Positions 1 to 7,024 of a stretch of 22,966 nucleotides of DNA are shown in pieces (the stretch's first letter is position 1; the number at the start of each line of letters is the position of its first letter). Below the pieces are notes generated by a model. It ran no database searches, had not been told where the DNA came from, and was given only the letters and a program-made list of their open reading frames with translations. Where the stretch lies: positions 1 to 22,966 of the forward strand of contig DEZB01000014.1 in NCBI GenBank assembly GCA_002364735.1, in the 5' to 3' direction. Source of the stretch: Bacteroidales bacterium UBA3143. GTDB taxonomy: Bacteria; Bacteroidota; Bacteroidia; Bacteroidales; Dysgonomonadaceae. The position numbers and the translations under genes are program-made.

Positions 1-603
1 TTTTTAGAGGTTACCTTATATATAATGGTGGGGGTAGCTTCTTGGGTAATTAATTTTTTCTATAAATCAATCGATTTTAATAGACACTCAATTTGCTATT
101 GCGATTTAAAATTGTAAAAGTATCAATTCGTAAGTAAGAGGACTTTATAATTTACAATACATGAGAAAAATCACCGAAAAAGAGGTGGAAATCAAATCCA
201 CCGTAGTGAATTAGACTTTCATCTGATGAAAACGCAATCTACCGAGGTGAAAATGTTTTGAAATGCCTAAATGACGTTTTTTCGAACAAAAATGTTAGAA
301 AAATGGTGTGAAACACGAAAAAGCAACCTAAGATGGAAGAATTAATAGGTTGGAAAGAGAATAATCCATCAAGATTTGGAATTTAATGGTATTAATGGAG
401 CGAATTCGGACAAAAAAATGAAAAAAATCTGTTTTAAAACATTTTCACCGCGGTGTTTGCAATTTTCATCAGTTTTAAACATTTTCACCGCCGTGAAAAT
501 GTTTTGAAAAACTTATGAGTCAACTTTGAAAATAAGCAGCGGCTGATAATTAGTTTTCTCTTTTAGGAGCCGAGTTTGAAAATAATCTAATTATCGAAAA
601 ATA
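1..603. other. Gene-poor region with palindromic repeats
   Basis: No open reading frame of convincing length or composition is present on either strand. The only possible plus-strand ORFs are tiny: 161-214 (17 codons), one from 227 (11 codons) and one from 419 (about 29 codons). The last two end inside the repeated motif GTGAAAATGTTTTGA, so they look like by-products of the repeats. The informative content is the group of dyads between about 160 and 513, listed separately. The first 160 bases are plain AT-rich DNA in which I see nothing. Confidence 0.7.
241..513. repeat. Cluster of degenerate palindromes (ACCGnGGT core)
   Basis: One near-complete palindrome lies at 471-513. Its core arms CATTTTCAC (480-488) and GTGAAAATG (493-501) are perfect around a 4-base loop, and the outer arms agtttt/aaaact are imperfect. 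A left half-copy at 428-455 repeats the same left arm (TTTTaAAACATTTTCACCGC) and ends in the perfect palindrome CACCGCGGTG (446-455); it is a direct repeat of 468-495 spaced 40 bases. A right half-copy at 241-263 reads accgaggtgaaaatgttttg. Weaker related dyads lie at 184-202 (GGTGGA/TCCACC) and 217-231 (TTTCAT/ATGAAA). This looks like a dispersed intergenic palindromic repeat family or a cluster of protein-binding sites; no function can be assigned from one locus. Confidence 0.65.
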
Positions 604-605
604 AA

Positions 606-640
606 AAATCCCATGCACACTACTATTGTACATGGGATTT
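606..640 (-). terminator. Rho-independent terminator of zwf-pgl
   Basis: A perfect 10-base stem (AAATCCCATG at 606-615 with CATGGGATTT at 631-640) encloses a 15-base loop. Read on the minus strand it is followed by a run of six T (603-608). It lies 46 bases beyond the pgl stop, so it should end the zwf-pgl transcript. Confidence 0.8.
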
Positions 641-685
641 AATGTCATATATTATATTGTCATTGACAAGAACTGCTGAAGCTTC

Positions 686-1417
686 TTATTTCTTCTCTTT
701 TAACAGTTTTCCTGCATAACTATCTAAATACCAAGTCAGATTTCCTGATGAAGGTGCTACCTTAGCTGCCGGGTATTTACTTTTTGCTTCTTCGTTATTT
801 TCAATTATTGCTTTTACTTTTTTTGCTTTTGCTGCTCCCGTCACCAAAAAAACGACATGCTTAGCTGCATTAATGGTTTGTCCAGAGAGACTGACACGTC
901 TTTGCCTTGATTCTGGATGTGTTGCCACAACACACAAGTTTGAACTGTCCCACATATTCATTTCGTGCGGAAAAATGGAAGCTGTGTGTCCATCATCGCC
1001 CATACCTAACATCACAATGTCAAATTGAGGCACGCCAAGCTCATTTGTTTCTTCAAGTTCGTTCCGTAGCAATTCTTCGTAGCTTCTTGCTTCTTTGTAT
1101 GGATCATTTTCTCCACGTATTCTGAAAATATTTTCAGCGGGTACTTCAATGTGATCAAACAAATAATCTTTGGTCATTTTGTAGTTACTCTCTTCATCAC
1201 TTGGCCAAACACAACGCTCGTCACCCCAAAAGAATTTAATTTTTTTCCAATCAATGTCATCAGCATGATTTTTTGCCCAATAGTTAAATAATGATTTAGG
1301 AGTAGATCCTCCCGATAGTGCTATTGACAATGTTTCTTTTTCAGATAAGAGCTCCTTTAACCACAAAGTGAAGTCTTTGTTTAATTCGCTCAGGTTCTCA
1401 AATATTTTTGTTTTCAT
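686..1417 (-). CDS. pgl: 6-phosphogluconolactonase
   Basis: Hydrolyses 6-phosphoglucono-delta-lactone to 6-phosphogluconate, the second step of the cytosolic oxidative pentose phosphate pathway. From the chosen start the protein has 243 residues, normal for the bacterial DevB/SOL-type family. It shows the phosphate-binding loop SGGSTP (about residues 35-40), the GDERCV motif (65-70) and the active-site segment GMGDDGHTASIFP (138-150). The frame stays open to an ATG at 1447, but that would overlap the 3' end of zwf and add ten unrelated residues (MRIINYIYIH). The ATG at 1417, which begins MKTKIFENL and sits 17 bases after the zwf stop, is preferred. It is co-transcribed with zwf, whose product supplies its substrate, and ends at the hairpin at 606-640. 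No signal peptide is visible. Confidence 0.93.
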   Translation of the reverse strand: MKTKIFENLSELNKDFTLWLKELLSEKETLSIALSGGSTPKSLFNYWAKNHADDIDWKKIKFFWGDERCVWPSDEESNYKMTKDYLFDHIEVPAENIFRIRGENDPYKEARSYEELLRNELEETNELGVPQFDIVMLGMGDDGHTASIFPHEMNMWDSSNLCVVATHPESRQRRVSLSGQTINAAKHVVFLVTGAAKAKKVKAIIENNEEAKSKYPAAKVAPSSGNLTWYLDSYAGKLLKEKK

Positions 1418-1434
1418 ATGTATATATATATAAT

Positions 1435-2964
1435 TTATAATTCGCAATAAATGCCATCGTCCGCTAAGTTTTTACATGGATAACGCCACTTTTGGTTATC
1501 CCCTTCGATAAGCTCATCAATTATGTCGGGTCCCCAAGAACCTGCTGGATATCCGTAGAGAGGTGCTGTTTTATCGTTTTCCCAATATGTAAGAATGGGT
1601 TGCACAAATTTCCATGTCTCTTCTGCAGCAGGACCATCCATAAACAGGGTGCTATCACCAATCATACAATCCAAAATTAGTCGTTCATAAGCTTCGGGAA
1701 TATAATGATCGTCCAGATCAGAATAATGGAAATCCATGTTCACAGTTTTAACCTCATATCCATTGCCAGGCATTTTCATGCCTGTTTTAAGCAATATTCC
1801 TTCGTCAGGTTGTATGCGTAGAATGAGTTGATTGTCATTTTCTTCGTTTTGATTAAACAGTTGTTGAGGTGAGGGTTTAAAATGGATCACAATTTCGGAT
1901 ACACGGGTAGGTAAATATTTTCCAGTACGTATATAAAAGGGAACTCCAGCCCAACGCCAATTGTCAATGAAAAACTTCATAGCAAAAAATGTTTCTGTAC
2001 GGGAATCTTTGCTTACGCTCTCTTCATCTCTATATCCTAAAGCTGCTTTTCCGCGTATATTAGAAGCAGAGTACTGACCACGTATAACATTGTTTTTGAG
2101 GTCGTTTTCTGATAGCGGGTGCAAAGCCTGAAAGACTTTCATCTTTTCGTACTTGATTGCTTCGGGATTAATTTTTGTGGGTGGTTCCATGGCGATAAGT
2201 GCAACCAATTGCATCAGGTGGTTTTGAACCATGTCTCTCAGCGCTCCTGCTTCGTCATAATAGCCTCCTCTGCCTTCAACTCCAATGCTTTCGGAAGCAG
2301 TCACCTCAATGTGCTGTATGTAATTTCTATTCCACAATGGTTCGTAAATACCATTAGCAAAACGTGTTACCATAAGGTTTTGCACTGTCTCTTTACCCAA
2401 ATAGTGGTCTATTCGATAGATTTGCTCTTCTTTAAAAAAATCGAGTAGTTGTTCATTTAAGTCTTTGGCCGACTGTAGGTCGTGACCAAAAGGCTTCTCG
2501 ATTATGATGCGACGAAAGCCTTTGCGTTCTAAATTAAGCCCTTGACCATATAAGTATTTTGGAATTTTTGAATAGAGTTGTGGCGGTGTAGAGAGATAGT
2601 AAATATAATTTTGCTCGGTTTTCAACTCTTCATCTATTTTCTTTAATCTATTTTTCAGTATACCGTACTCATCTCCATTGCCAGTGTCCATAGAAAGATA
2701 AAACACTTTTGACAGAAATAAGTCAATTGTGGAGTCGTCTGCAGATTTATAGTGAGAGAAGTTCTTTATTCCCTTTTTCATTTTCTCTCTAAAGTCCGGA
2801 TCACTAATTTTGCTTCTGCTCACACCCAAAACGGCAAAGTGAGTCGGTAGCAGTTTATTTTCGTACAAATCGAAAATAGCTGGAATGAGTTTCCTGTATG
2901 TTAAATCACCTGAGGCTCCAAATATAACCATTACTTGGTTCTTAATATTTTTCAGATTGTTCAT
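1435..2964 (-). CDS. zwf: Glucose-6-phosphate 1-dehydrogenase
   Basis: Oxidises glucose 6-phosphate with NADP+ (or NAD+) to 6-phosphogluconolactone, entering the oxidative pentose phosphate pathway. The 509-residue length matches the family. The N-terminal Rossmann motif GASGDLTYRKL lies at about residues 16-26, EKPFGHD at 156-162, the substrate-binding signature RIDHYLGKE at 184-192, and the segment with the general-base histidine, RDMVQNHL, at 243-250 (His249 by family alignment). It is the first gene of a two-gene operon with pgl. In many Bacteroides genomes gnd is also part of this cluster; here the neighbour upstream is the divergent rpsF, so gnd must lie elsewhere or be absent. The start at 2964 (MNNLKNIKNQVMVIFGASGD) fits family N-termini. 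Confidence 0.96.
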   Translation of the reverse strand: MNNLKNIKNQVMVIFGASGDLTYRKLIPAIFDLYENKLLPTHFAVLGVSRSKISDPDFREKMKKGIKNFSHYKSADDSTIDLFLSKVFYLSMDTGNGDEYGILKNRLKKIDEELKTEQNYIYYLSTPPQLYSKIPKYLYGQGLNLERKGFRRIIIEKPFGHDLQSAKDLNEQLLDFFKEEQIYRIDHYLGKETVQNLMVTRFANGIYEPLWNRNYIQHIEVTASESIGVEGRGGYYDEAGALRDMVQNHLMQLVALIAMEPPTKINPEAIKYEKMKVFQALHPLSENDLKNNVIRGQYSASNIRGKAALGYRDEESVSKDSRTETFFAMKFFIDNWRWAGVPFYIRTGKYLPTRVSEIVIHFKPSPQQLFNQNEENDNQLILRIQPDEGILLKTGMKMPGNGYEVKTVNMDFHYSDLDDHYIPEAYERLILDCMIGDSTLFMDGPAAEETWKFVQPILTYWENDKTAPLYGYPAGSWGPDIIDELIEGDNQKWRYPCKNLADDGIYCEL

Positions 2965-3066
2965 TATTTAAAAATATGTGTTACATGAATCGTATCCATA
3001 AGATGTCTACAATAATTTAAAACACTGTAATTGAAGAAAAGTTGTTTAATTTGGATACAATATAAT

Positions 3067-3074
3067 CAAAGTTA
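3067..3074 (-). promoter_or_regulatory. Candidate zwf promoter -7 box
   Basis: On the minus strand this reads TAACTTTG, a match to the Bacteroidetes -7 consensus TAnnTTTG, about 100 bases upstream of zwf. No matching -33 TTTG is seen at the expected distance, and such a six-base match can occur by chance in AT-rich DNA, so this is tentative. Confidence 0.3.
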
Positions 3075-3125
3075 ATCATAATATCATGATATTCTGTTTT
3101 GTTGGATGAAAATAAAACAAATGTA

Positions 3126-3157
3126 TTTGTTGTGATAAGAAAATATCAGTATCTTTG
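3126..3157 (+). promoter_or_regulatory. rpsF operon promoter (Bacteroidetes sigma-ABfr type)
   Basis: A -33 TTTG (3126-3129) is followed after exactly 20 bases by TATCTTTG (3150-3157), a full match to the Bacteroidetes housekeeping consensus TTTG-N19/21-TAnnTTTG. Transcription would begin near 3163, giving a leader of about 35 bases before rpsF. A leader this short leaves little room for the S6:S18-binding RNA structure known upstream of rpsF in some other bacteria. Confidence 0.75.
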
Positions 3158-3198
3158 CGCCTCAAATTTATTAAATAATCAATCATAAACAAGTTAGT

Positions 3199-3591
3199 AT
3201 GAATAATTACGAAACCGTTTTCATTTTGACTCCCGTTTTGTCTGATGCACAGATGAAGGAAGCGGTAGAAAAATTCAAAACCCTCCTAACGGACCAAGGG
3301 GCCGAAATTATAAACGAAGAAGGTTGGGGCTTGCGTAAATTAGCGTATCCCATTGACAAAAAGTCGACAGGTTTTTATTGCATGTTAGAGTTTAATGCAA
3401 GTGCTACAGTAATTGCTGGATTAGAAGTGAACTTCCGTCGTGATGAGCGCGTACTTCGCTTTTTGACAACTAAGCATGACAAATTCTCATTTGAGTATTC
3501 GGAAAAAAGACGAAGAAATCGTTCGTCTAAAAAAGACGCACCTGTGAAAGCAGAAGCATCTTCCGAAAACAAAGAATCTGAATCAAATTAA
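3199..3591 (+). CDS. rpsF: 30S ribosomal protein S6 (bS6)
   Basis: This is a platform protein of the small ribosomal subunit that binds 16S rRNA together with bS18. The N-terminus MNNYETVFILTPVLSDAQ and the segments GWGLRKLAYPI and YCMLEF are diagnostic of the S6 fold. At 130 residues it is longer than E. coli mature S6 folds because of a charged, low-complexity C-terminal tail from about residue 100 (EKRRRNRSSKKDAPVKAEAS), probably disordered. It is the first gene of the rpsF-rpsR-rplI operon and follows a strong promoter. Unlike the next two genes it has no Shine-Dalgarno sequence: the 30 bases before the ATG are A/T-rich. In Bacteroidetes ribosomes bS6, bS18 and bS21 are the proteins that shield the anti-SD (family knowledge). 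Confidence 0.96.
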   Translation: MNNYETVFILTPVLSDAQMKEAVEKFKTLLTDQGAEIINEEGWGLRKLAYPIDKKSTGFYCMLEFNASATVIAGLEVNFRRDERVLRFLTTKHDKFSFEYSEKRRRNRSSKKDAPVKAEASSENKESESN

Positions 3592-3600
3592 TTTAAAAAA

Positions 3601-3606
3601 AGGAGG
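3601..3606 (+). promoter_or_regulatory. Strong Shine-Dalgarno AGGAGG before rpsR
   Basis: A perfect AGGAGG lies 10 bases before the rpsR ATG, embedded in an A-run. Most genes in this window have no SD, as is normal in Bacteroidetes, so a perfect one here is exceptional. Work on Bacteroidetes ribosomes has reported strong SDs selectively upstream of the bS21 and/or bS18 genes and proposed them as autoregulatory elements; this site fits that pattern. Confidence 0.85.
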
Positions 3607-3616
3607 AAATAAAACA

Positions 3617-3883
3617 ATGGCAAAACAATCAGAAATAAGATATCTTACGCCCGTATCTGTTGATGTTAAAAAGAAAAAATACTGTCGATTCAAAAAGAAT
3701 GGCATTAAATACATTGATTACAAAGATCCGGAATTCTTAAAGAAATTCTTAAATGAACAAGGTAAGATTTTACCTCGTCGTATCACTGGAACATCACTAA
3801 AATTTCAACGTCGTATTGCGCAAGCAGTAAAAAGAGCTCGTCATTTAGCTTTGCTACCATACGTAACCGATTTAATGAAATAA
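3617..3883 (+). CDS. rpsR: 30S ribosomal protein S18 (bS18)
   Basis: Small-subunit platform protein that heterodimerises with bS6 on 16S rRNA. At 88 residues it is slightly longer than E. coli S18. The characteristic segments KKYCRFKKNGIKYIDYKDPE (about 20-39), LPRRITGTSLKFQRR (about 52-66) and AVKRARHLALLPYV (about 69-82) are all present. It starts 25 bases after the rpsF stop and is preceded by a perfect AGGAGG, unlike nearly all other genes here. Because bS18 helps bury the anti-SD in this phylum, free or incomplete ribosomes with an exposed anti-SD could preferentially translate this gene (inference from published models). Confidence 0.97.
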   Translation: MAKQSEIRYLTPVSVDVKKKKYCRFKKNGIKYIDYKDPEFLKKFLNEQGKILPRRITGTSLKFQRRIAQAVKRARHLALLPYVTDLMK

Positions 3884-3887
3884 AAAA

Positions 3888-3893
3888 AGGAGG
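3888..3893 (+). promoter_or_regulatory. Strong Shine-Dalgarno AGGAGG before rplI
   Basis: A second perfect AGGAGG lies 8 bases before the rplI ATG, in a context almost identical to the one before rpsR (AAAAAAAGGAGGAAA...CAATGG). The two leaders look like copies of one regulatory element, or the result of the same selection. Confidence 0.8.
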
Positions 3894-3901
3894 AAACAAC
3901 A

Positions 3902-4345
3902 ATGGAAGTAATATTAAAAGAAGACATACTTACCTTAGGGTACAAGGACGATGTAGTGACTGTGAAAGAAGGATATGCACGTAATTTTCTTATTCCGCAA
4001 GGAAAGGCTATAATTGCATCTTCGTCAGCAAAAAAGGTGTTGGCTGAAAACTTGAGACAACGTGCTCACAAAATTGAGCAAGTGAAAAACGAAGCTCAAA
4101 CTACGGCTGACAAAATGGAAGGTACTACACTAACCATTGGTGCTAAAACAAGTTCAACAGGAACAATCTTTGGTTCTGTAACAAACATTCAAATTGCAGA
4201 AGAGCTTGCTAAGAAAGGTTTTGAAGTTGATAGAAAACTAATCATCATAAAAGACCAAGTAAAAGAAGTTGGCAGCTATGTTGCAACTGTAAAACTTCAT
4301 AAAGAAGTGTCAGTAGAAATACCATTTGAAGTAATTAGCGAATAA
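3902..4345 (+). CDS. rplI: 50S ribosomal protein L9 (bL9)
   Basis: Elongated large-subunit protein that binds 23S rRNA near the L1 stalk and helps keep the reading frame. The 147-residue length is typical. The N-terminal signature MEVILKEDILTLGYKDDVVTVKEGYARNFLIPQGKA covers residues 1-36, followed by the long connecting helix (about 40-75) and the C-terminal domain with TGTIFGSVTNIQIAEEL (about 86-102). It is the last gene of the ribosomal operon, 18 bases after rpsR, with its own strong Shine-Dalgarno. Transcription should end at the hairpin starting 33 bases downstream. Confidence 0.97.
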   Translation: MEVILKEDILTLGYKDDVVTVKEGYARNFLIPQGKAIIASSSAKKVLAENLRQRAHKIEQVKNEAQTTADKMEGTTLTIGAKTSSTGTIFGSVTNIQIAEELAKKGFEVDRKLIIIKDQVKEVGSYVATVKLHKEVSVEIPFEVISE

Positions 4346-4362
4346 ATAGAAACTACAAGATT

Positions 4363-4427
4363 CTATCAAAAAATAGAAACCGATTACCAATACTTTATTT
4401 GGCAATCGGTTTTATTTTTTTTGATAG
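4363..4427 (+). terminator. Terminator after rplI with nested outer stem
   Basis: The inner stem pairs AACCGATT (4378-4385) plus CCAA (4387-4390) with TTGG (4399-4402) plus AATCGGTT (4404-4411), with one mismatch and an 8-base loop, followed by a T-rich tract to 4422. An outer stem is also possible: CTATCAAAAAA (4363-4373) with TTTTTTGATAG (4417-4427). The outer stem would sequester the U-tract, so the two folds may compete. Confidence 0.75.
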
Positions 4428-4559
4428 TAGCATACTTTCTAAACATGATATATTTTTTTAGAGTCAAGTTATCAACAAAAAGAACATTCTTCTATTTAAT
4501 TAACACAGAATTAAGCGATTTATTATTTATTTTGCTGATTCACAGTTTAACTTATTTAT

Positions 4560-5324
4560 ATGGGGAAAATAATAGCGTTAGCTAATCAGAAAGGAGGCGT
4601 TGGAAAAACGACCACAACCATCAATTTAGCAGCTTCATTGGCTGCATTGGATAAATCGGTATTGGTTGTTGATGCAGATCCACAAGCAAACGCTTCATCG
4701 GGATTGGGCATAAATGTTCGGCAAAATCATGAAACACTTTATGAAGGACTGATTGGTGAAAAATTAATTTCAGAAATAGTTCTTAAAACACCATTTGAGA
4801 ATATCGATATTGTTCCTTCTCATATTAATTTGGTAGGGGCAGAACTTGAGATGATTCAGCTTGAGAACAGAGAGAACAAAATGCGAGATTTGCTTCAGGG
4901 AATCAAAAAAAAATACGATTATATCTTAATTGATTGCTCTCCATCATTAGGTATCATCACTGTGAATGCTTTAACAGCAGCTGATTCTGTAATGATCCCC
5001 GTGCAATGTGAGTATTTTGCATTGGAGGGTCTAAGCAAACTCCTCAACACAATAAAAATTATAAAATCGAAACTTAATCCCTCCTTAGAAATAGAGGGTT
5101 TTATATTGACAATGTATGATGCACGCTTGCGTTTACATAATCAAATATATGAAGAGGTTAAACTTCATTTTCAAGAGTTAGTTTTTACTTCAGTAATTCA
5201 CAGAAATATTACCTTAAGCGAGTCTCAAAGTCATGCGCTGCCTGCACTGATGTATGATGCTGGATCTCGTGGAGCAATAAATCATATGCAGCTTGCAAAG
5301 GAGCTAATTGAAAAAAATGAATAA
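4560..5324 (+). CDS. parA: Chromosome-partitioning ATPase ParA (Soj)
   Basis: A deviant Walker-A P-loop ATPase that dimerises on the nucleoid with ATP and drives segregation of ParB-parS complexes. The 254 residues match the short chromosomal Soj type, which lacks the N-terminal DNA-binding domain of plasmid ParA. The deviant Walker A KGGVGKTT is at residues 11-18, the A' motif DADPQAN at 38-44 and Walker B LIDCSPS at 123-129. parB follows after 31 bases, then a DUF5683 gene and mltD in the same direction. The ATG at 4560 starts MGKIIALANQKGG, as is usual in the family. No SD and no unambiguous promoter are seen in the preceding 130 bases. Confidence 0.96.
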   Translation: MGKIIALANQKGGVGKTTTTINLAASLAALDKSVLVVDADPQANASSGLGINVRQNHETLYEGLIGEKLISEIVLKTPFENIDIVPSHINLVGAELEMIQLENRENKMRDLLQGIKKKYDYILIDCSPSLGIITVNALTAADSVMIPVQCEYFALEGLSKLLNTIKIIKSKLNPSLEIEGFILTMYDARLRLHNQIYEEVKLHFQELVFTSVIHRNITLSESQSHALPALMYDAGSRGAINHMQLAKELIEKNE

Positions 5325-5355
5325 CTTTGTAGTTCACTTTTAGAAAAACATCAAA

Positions 5356-6234
5356 ATGTCAAAGAAAAAAGCTTTAGGAAGAGGATTAAATGCACTAATT
5401 ACAATGGATGATAACGAAACTAAGGGTTCGTCATACATTAGTGAAATAGCACTTGATAAAATCAACCCAAACCCTGACCAACCGCGTGTAGATTTTGATG
5501 ATGATACAATGGAGGAACTGTCTACATCTATAAAGAAAATAGGTGTTATTCAACCAATCACTTTGCGCGAGCTTGAAGACGGGCAGTTCCAAATTATTGC
5601 TGGAGAAAGACGATACAGGGCATCTTTGATGGCTCAATTGAAAACCATTCCGGCTTATGTTAAGACTGTAGAAGACGAAGATGTTATGGAAATGGCATTG
5701 GTTGAAAATATTCAACGTGAAGACTTAAATGCCATTGAAATTGCACTTACTTATCAAAAACTTATAGACACACAGTCTTTAACCCAAGAAGAACTAAGCG
5801 AAAGGGTGGGGAAGAAAAGGGCAACTATTGCAAATTACATGAGGTTACTAAAGCTACCTGCAGAAGTTCAAATGGGTATAAAAGACAAGAAAATAGATAT
5901 GGGTCATGCTCGTGCTTTGGTAACTGTTGCCGATCCTGTCGTTCAACTCAATTTGTATTATAAAATAATAAAAGAAAATCTATCGGTTAGGAAAGTTGAA
6001 GCCATTGTTAAAGCAGAAATAGCAAAATTAGCGAATAAAGATAAAGCTACATCACAAAAATCCACCAGATCATCTGACGAATTTGATGTCCTTCGCAATC
6101 ATTTGTCTCGTTTCTTTAATTCCCCTGTTGAATTTAAATATAATAAAACTGGTAAAGGAAAGATTACTATACCTTTCAATTCTAACGAAGATTTGGAACG
6201 AATTATTGGTATCTTCGACATAATAAAAAAATAA
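5356..6234 (+). CDS. parB: Chromosome-partitioning protein ParB (Spo0J)
   Basis: A CTP-dependent DNA clamp that loads at parS and spreads along neighbouring DNA to form the partition complex. At 292 residues it is of normal length. The N-terminal KKALGRGLNALI (residues 4-15) is the ParA-interacting motif. The ParB/Srx CTPase domain carries NPDQPR (39-44), GERRYRAS (83-90) and ENIQRE (117-122). A helix-turn-helix at about 143-165 (LTQEELSERVGKKRATIANY) recognises parS, and the C-terminal 60 residues form the dimerisation domain. The closing pair to parA and the downstream envelope genes suggest one transcript. A candidate parS-like dyad lies within mltD, 1.5 kb downstream. Confidence 0.96.
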   Translation: MSKKKALGRGLNALITMDDNETKGSSYISEIALDKINPNPDQPRVDFDDDTMEELSTSIKKIGVIQPITLRELEDGQFQIIAGERRYRASLMAQLKTIPAYVKTVEDEDVMEMALVENIQREDLNAIEIALTYQKLIDTQSLTQEELSERVGKKRATIANYMRLLKLPAEVQMGIKDKKIDMGHARALVTVADPVVQLNLYYKIIKENLSVRKVEAIVKAEIAKLANKDKATSQKSTRSSDEFDVLRNHLSRFFNSPVEFKYNKTGKGKITIPFNSNEDLERIIGIFDIIKK

Positions 6235-6247
6235 AAGTCAACGCCAC

Positions 6248-7003
6248 ATGAGGTTATTCAGGATTATAATTATATGGTGTTTCATTTTGATGAATATCAC
6301 ATTGGTGTTTAGTCAGCAAAATACACAGTTAGTACCTGATACTATTCCTCAAATCATGTTTGACAGTCTCACACATAGTCAAGACACTATCGTAGTTGAT
6401 TCATTAGTGAAGCCAATATCTGAGTCACTTCCGCAAGATACAACAGAAATTCAAAAAACGCTTGTGGTAAATGATACTACATCTCTTCTTTTGAATGACA
6501 AAGTAAAAACTTTTAAACCTAATCCAACTAAAGCGATTATCTATTCAGCTATCTTTCCAGGTTTGGGACAAATTTATAATAGAAAATATTGGAAACTTCC
6601 CATCGTGTATGGTGGATTTTTAGGATTTTCTTATGCAATAGCTTGGAACGGAAGATATTATACAGACTACTCAAACGGCTTTAAAGACATTATGGACGAA
6701 GATCCTGCAACGGATAGTTGGAAAAACTTTTTGCCTTATGGTCAAGATCCTGAATCGGTAGATAAAGAGTGGCTTAAAACTGTATTGAAACGTCGTAAAG
6801 ACTTCTATCGCCGCTACCGCGACTTAAGTATCATTGGTACTATAGCAATGTATGCATTATCAATGGTCGACGCTTATGTTGACGCACAATTATTTGATTT
6901 TGACATGAGCACCGATTTATCTTTTCGTATAGAACCAACTATTATTCAAAAAACTGATTATTTAGCCAATAGTTTTGGTGTACAATGTAGCTTTCACTTT
7001 TAA
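6248..7003 (+). CDS. DUF5683 family membrane protein
   Basis: Function unknown. The 251-residue protein starts with a probable signal peptide (about residues 1-23, hydrophobic IIIIWCFILMNITLVF). A Thr/Asp-rich, probably extracytoplasmic, linker follows. Then comes the DUF5683 core: PTKAIIYSAIFPGLGQIYNR (93-112), which includes a hydrophobic stretch, then WKLPIVYGGFLGFSYAIAW and a further hydrophobic segment near 194-208 (SIIGTIAMYALSMVD). The PGLGQIYNRKYWK signature is the basis for the assignment. It begins 13 bases after parB and ends 21 bases before mltD, so translation is probably coupled within one operon. This neighbourhood recurs in Bacteroidetes from general knowledge, hinting at a link between partitioning and the cell envelope, but no role is proven. 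Confidence 0.85.
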   Translation: MRLFRIIIIWCFILMNITLVFSQQNTQLVPDTIPQIMFDSLTHSQDTIVVDSLVKPISESLPQDTTEIQKTLVVNDTTSLLLNDKVKTFKPNPTKAIIYSAIFPGLGQIYNRKYWKLPIVYGGFLGFSYAIAWNGRYYTDYSNGFKDIMDEDPATDSWKNFLPYGQDPESVDKEWLKTVLKRRKDFYRRYRDLSIIGTIAMYALSMVDAYVDAQLFDFDMSTDLSFRIEPTIIQKTDYLANSFGVQCSFHF

Positions 7004-7024
7004 GGCTGTTAAACTTATAAAGCA

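Noticed and set aside
161..508. Three tiny plus-strand ORFs (17, 11 and about 29 codons)
   Set aside because: The latter two end within the repeated motif GTGAAAATGTTTTGA, and none has a ribosome-binding context or recognisable product; they are best explained as by-products of the palindromes.
428..513. Possible CRISPR repeats
   Set aside because: Only two similar direct units, which overlap palindromes, with no series of regular spacers and no cas genes nearby.
3158..3198. S6:S18-binding RNA leader before rpsF
   Set aside because: The predicted leader is about 35 bases, A/T-rich and without a clear hairpin, so the structure known from other phyla is not supported.
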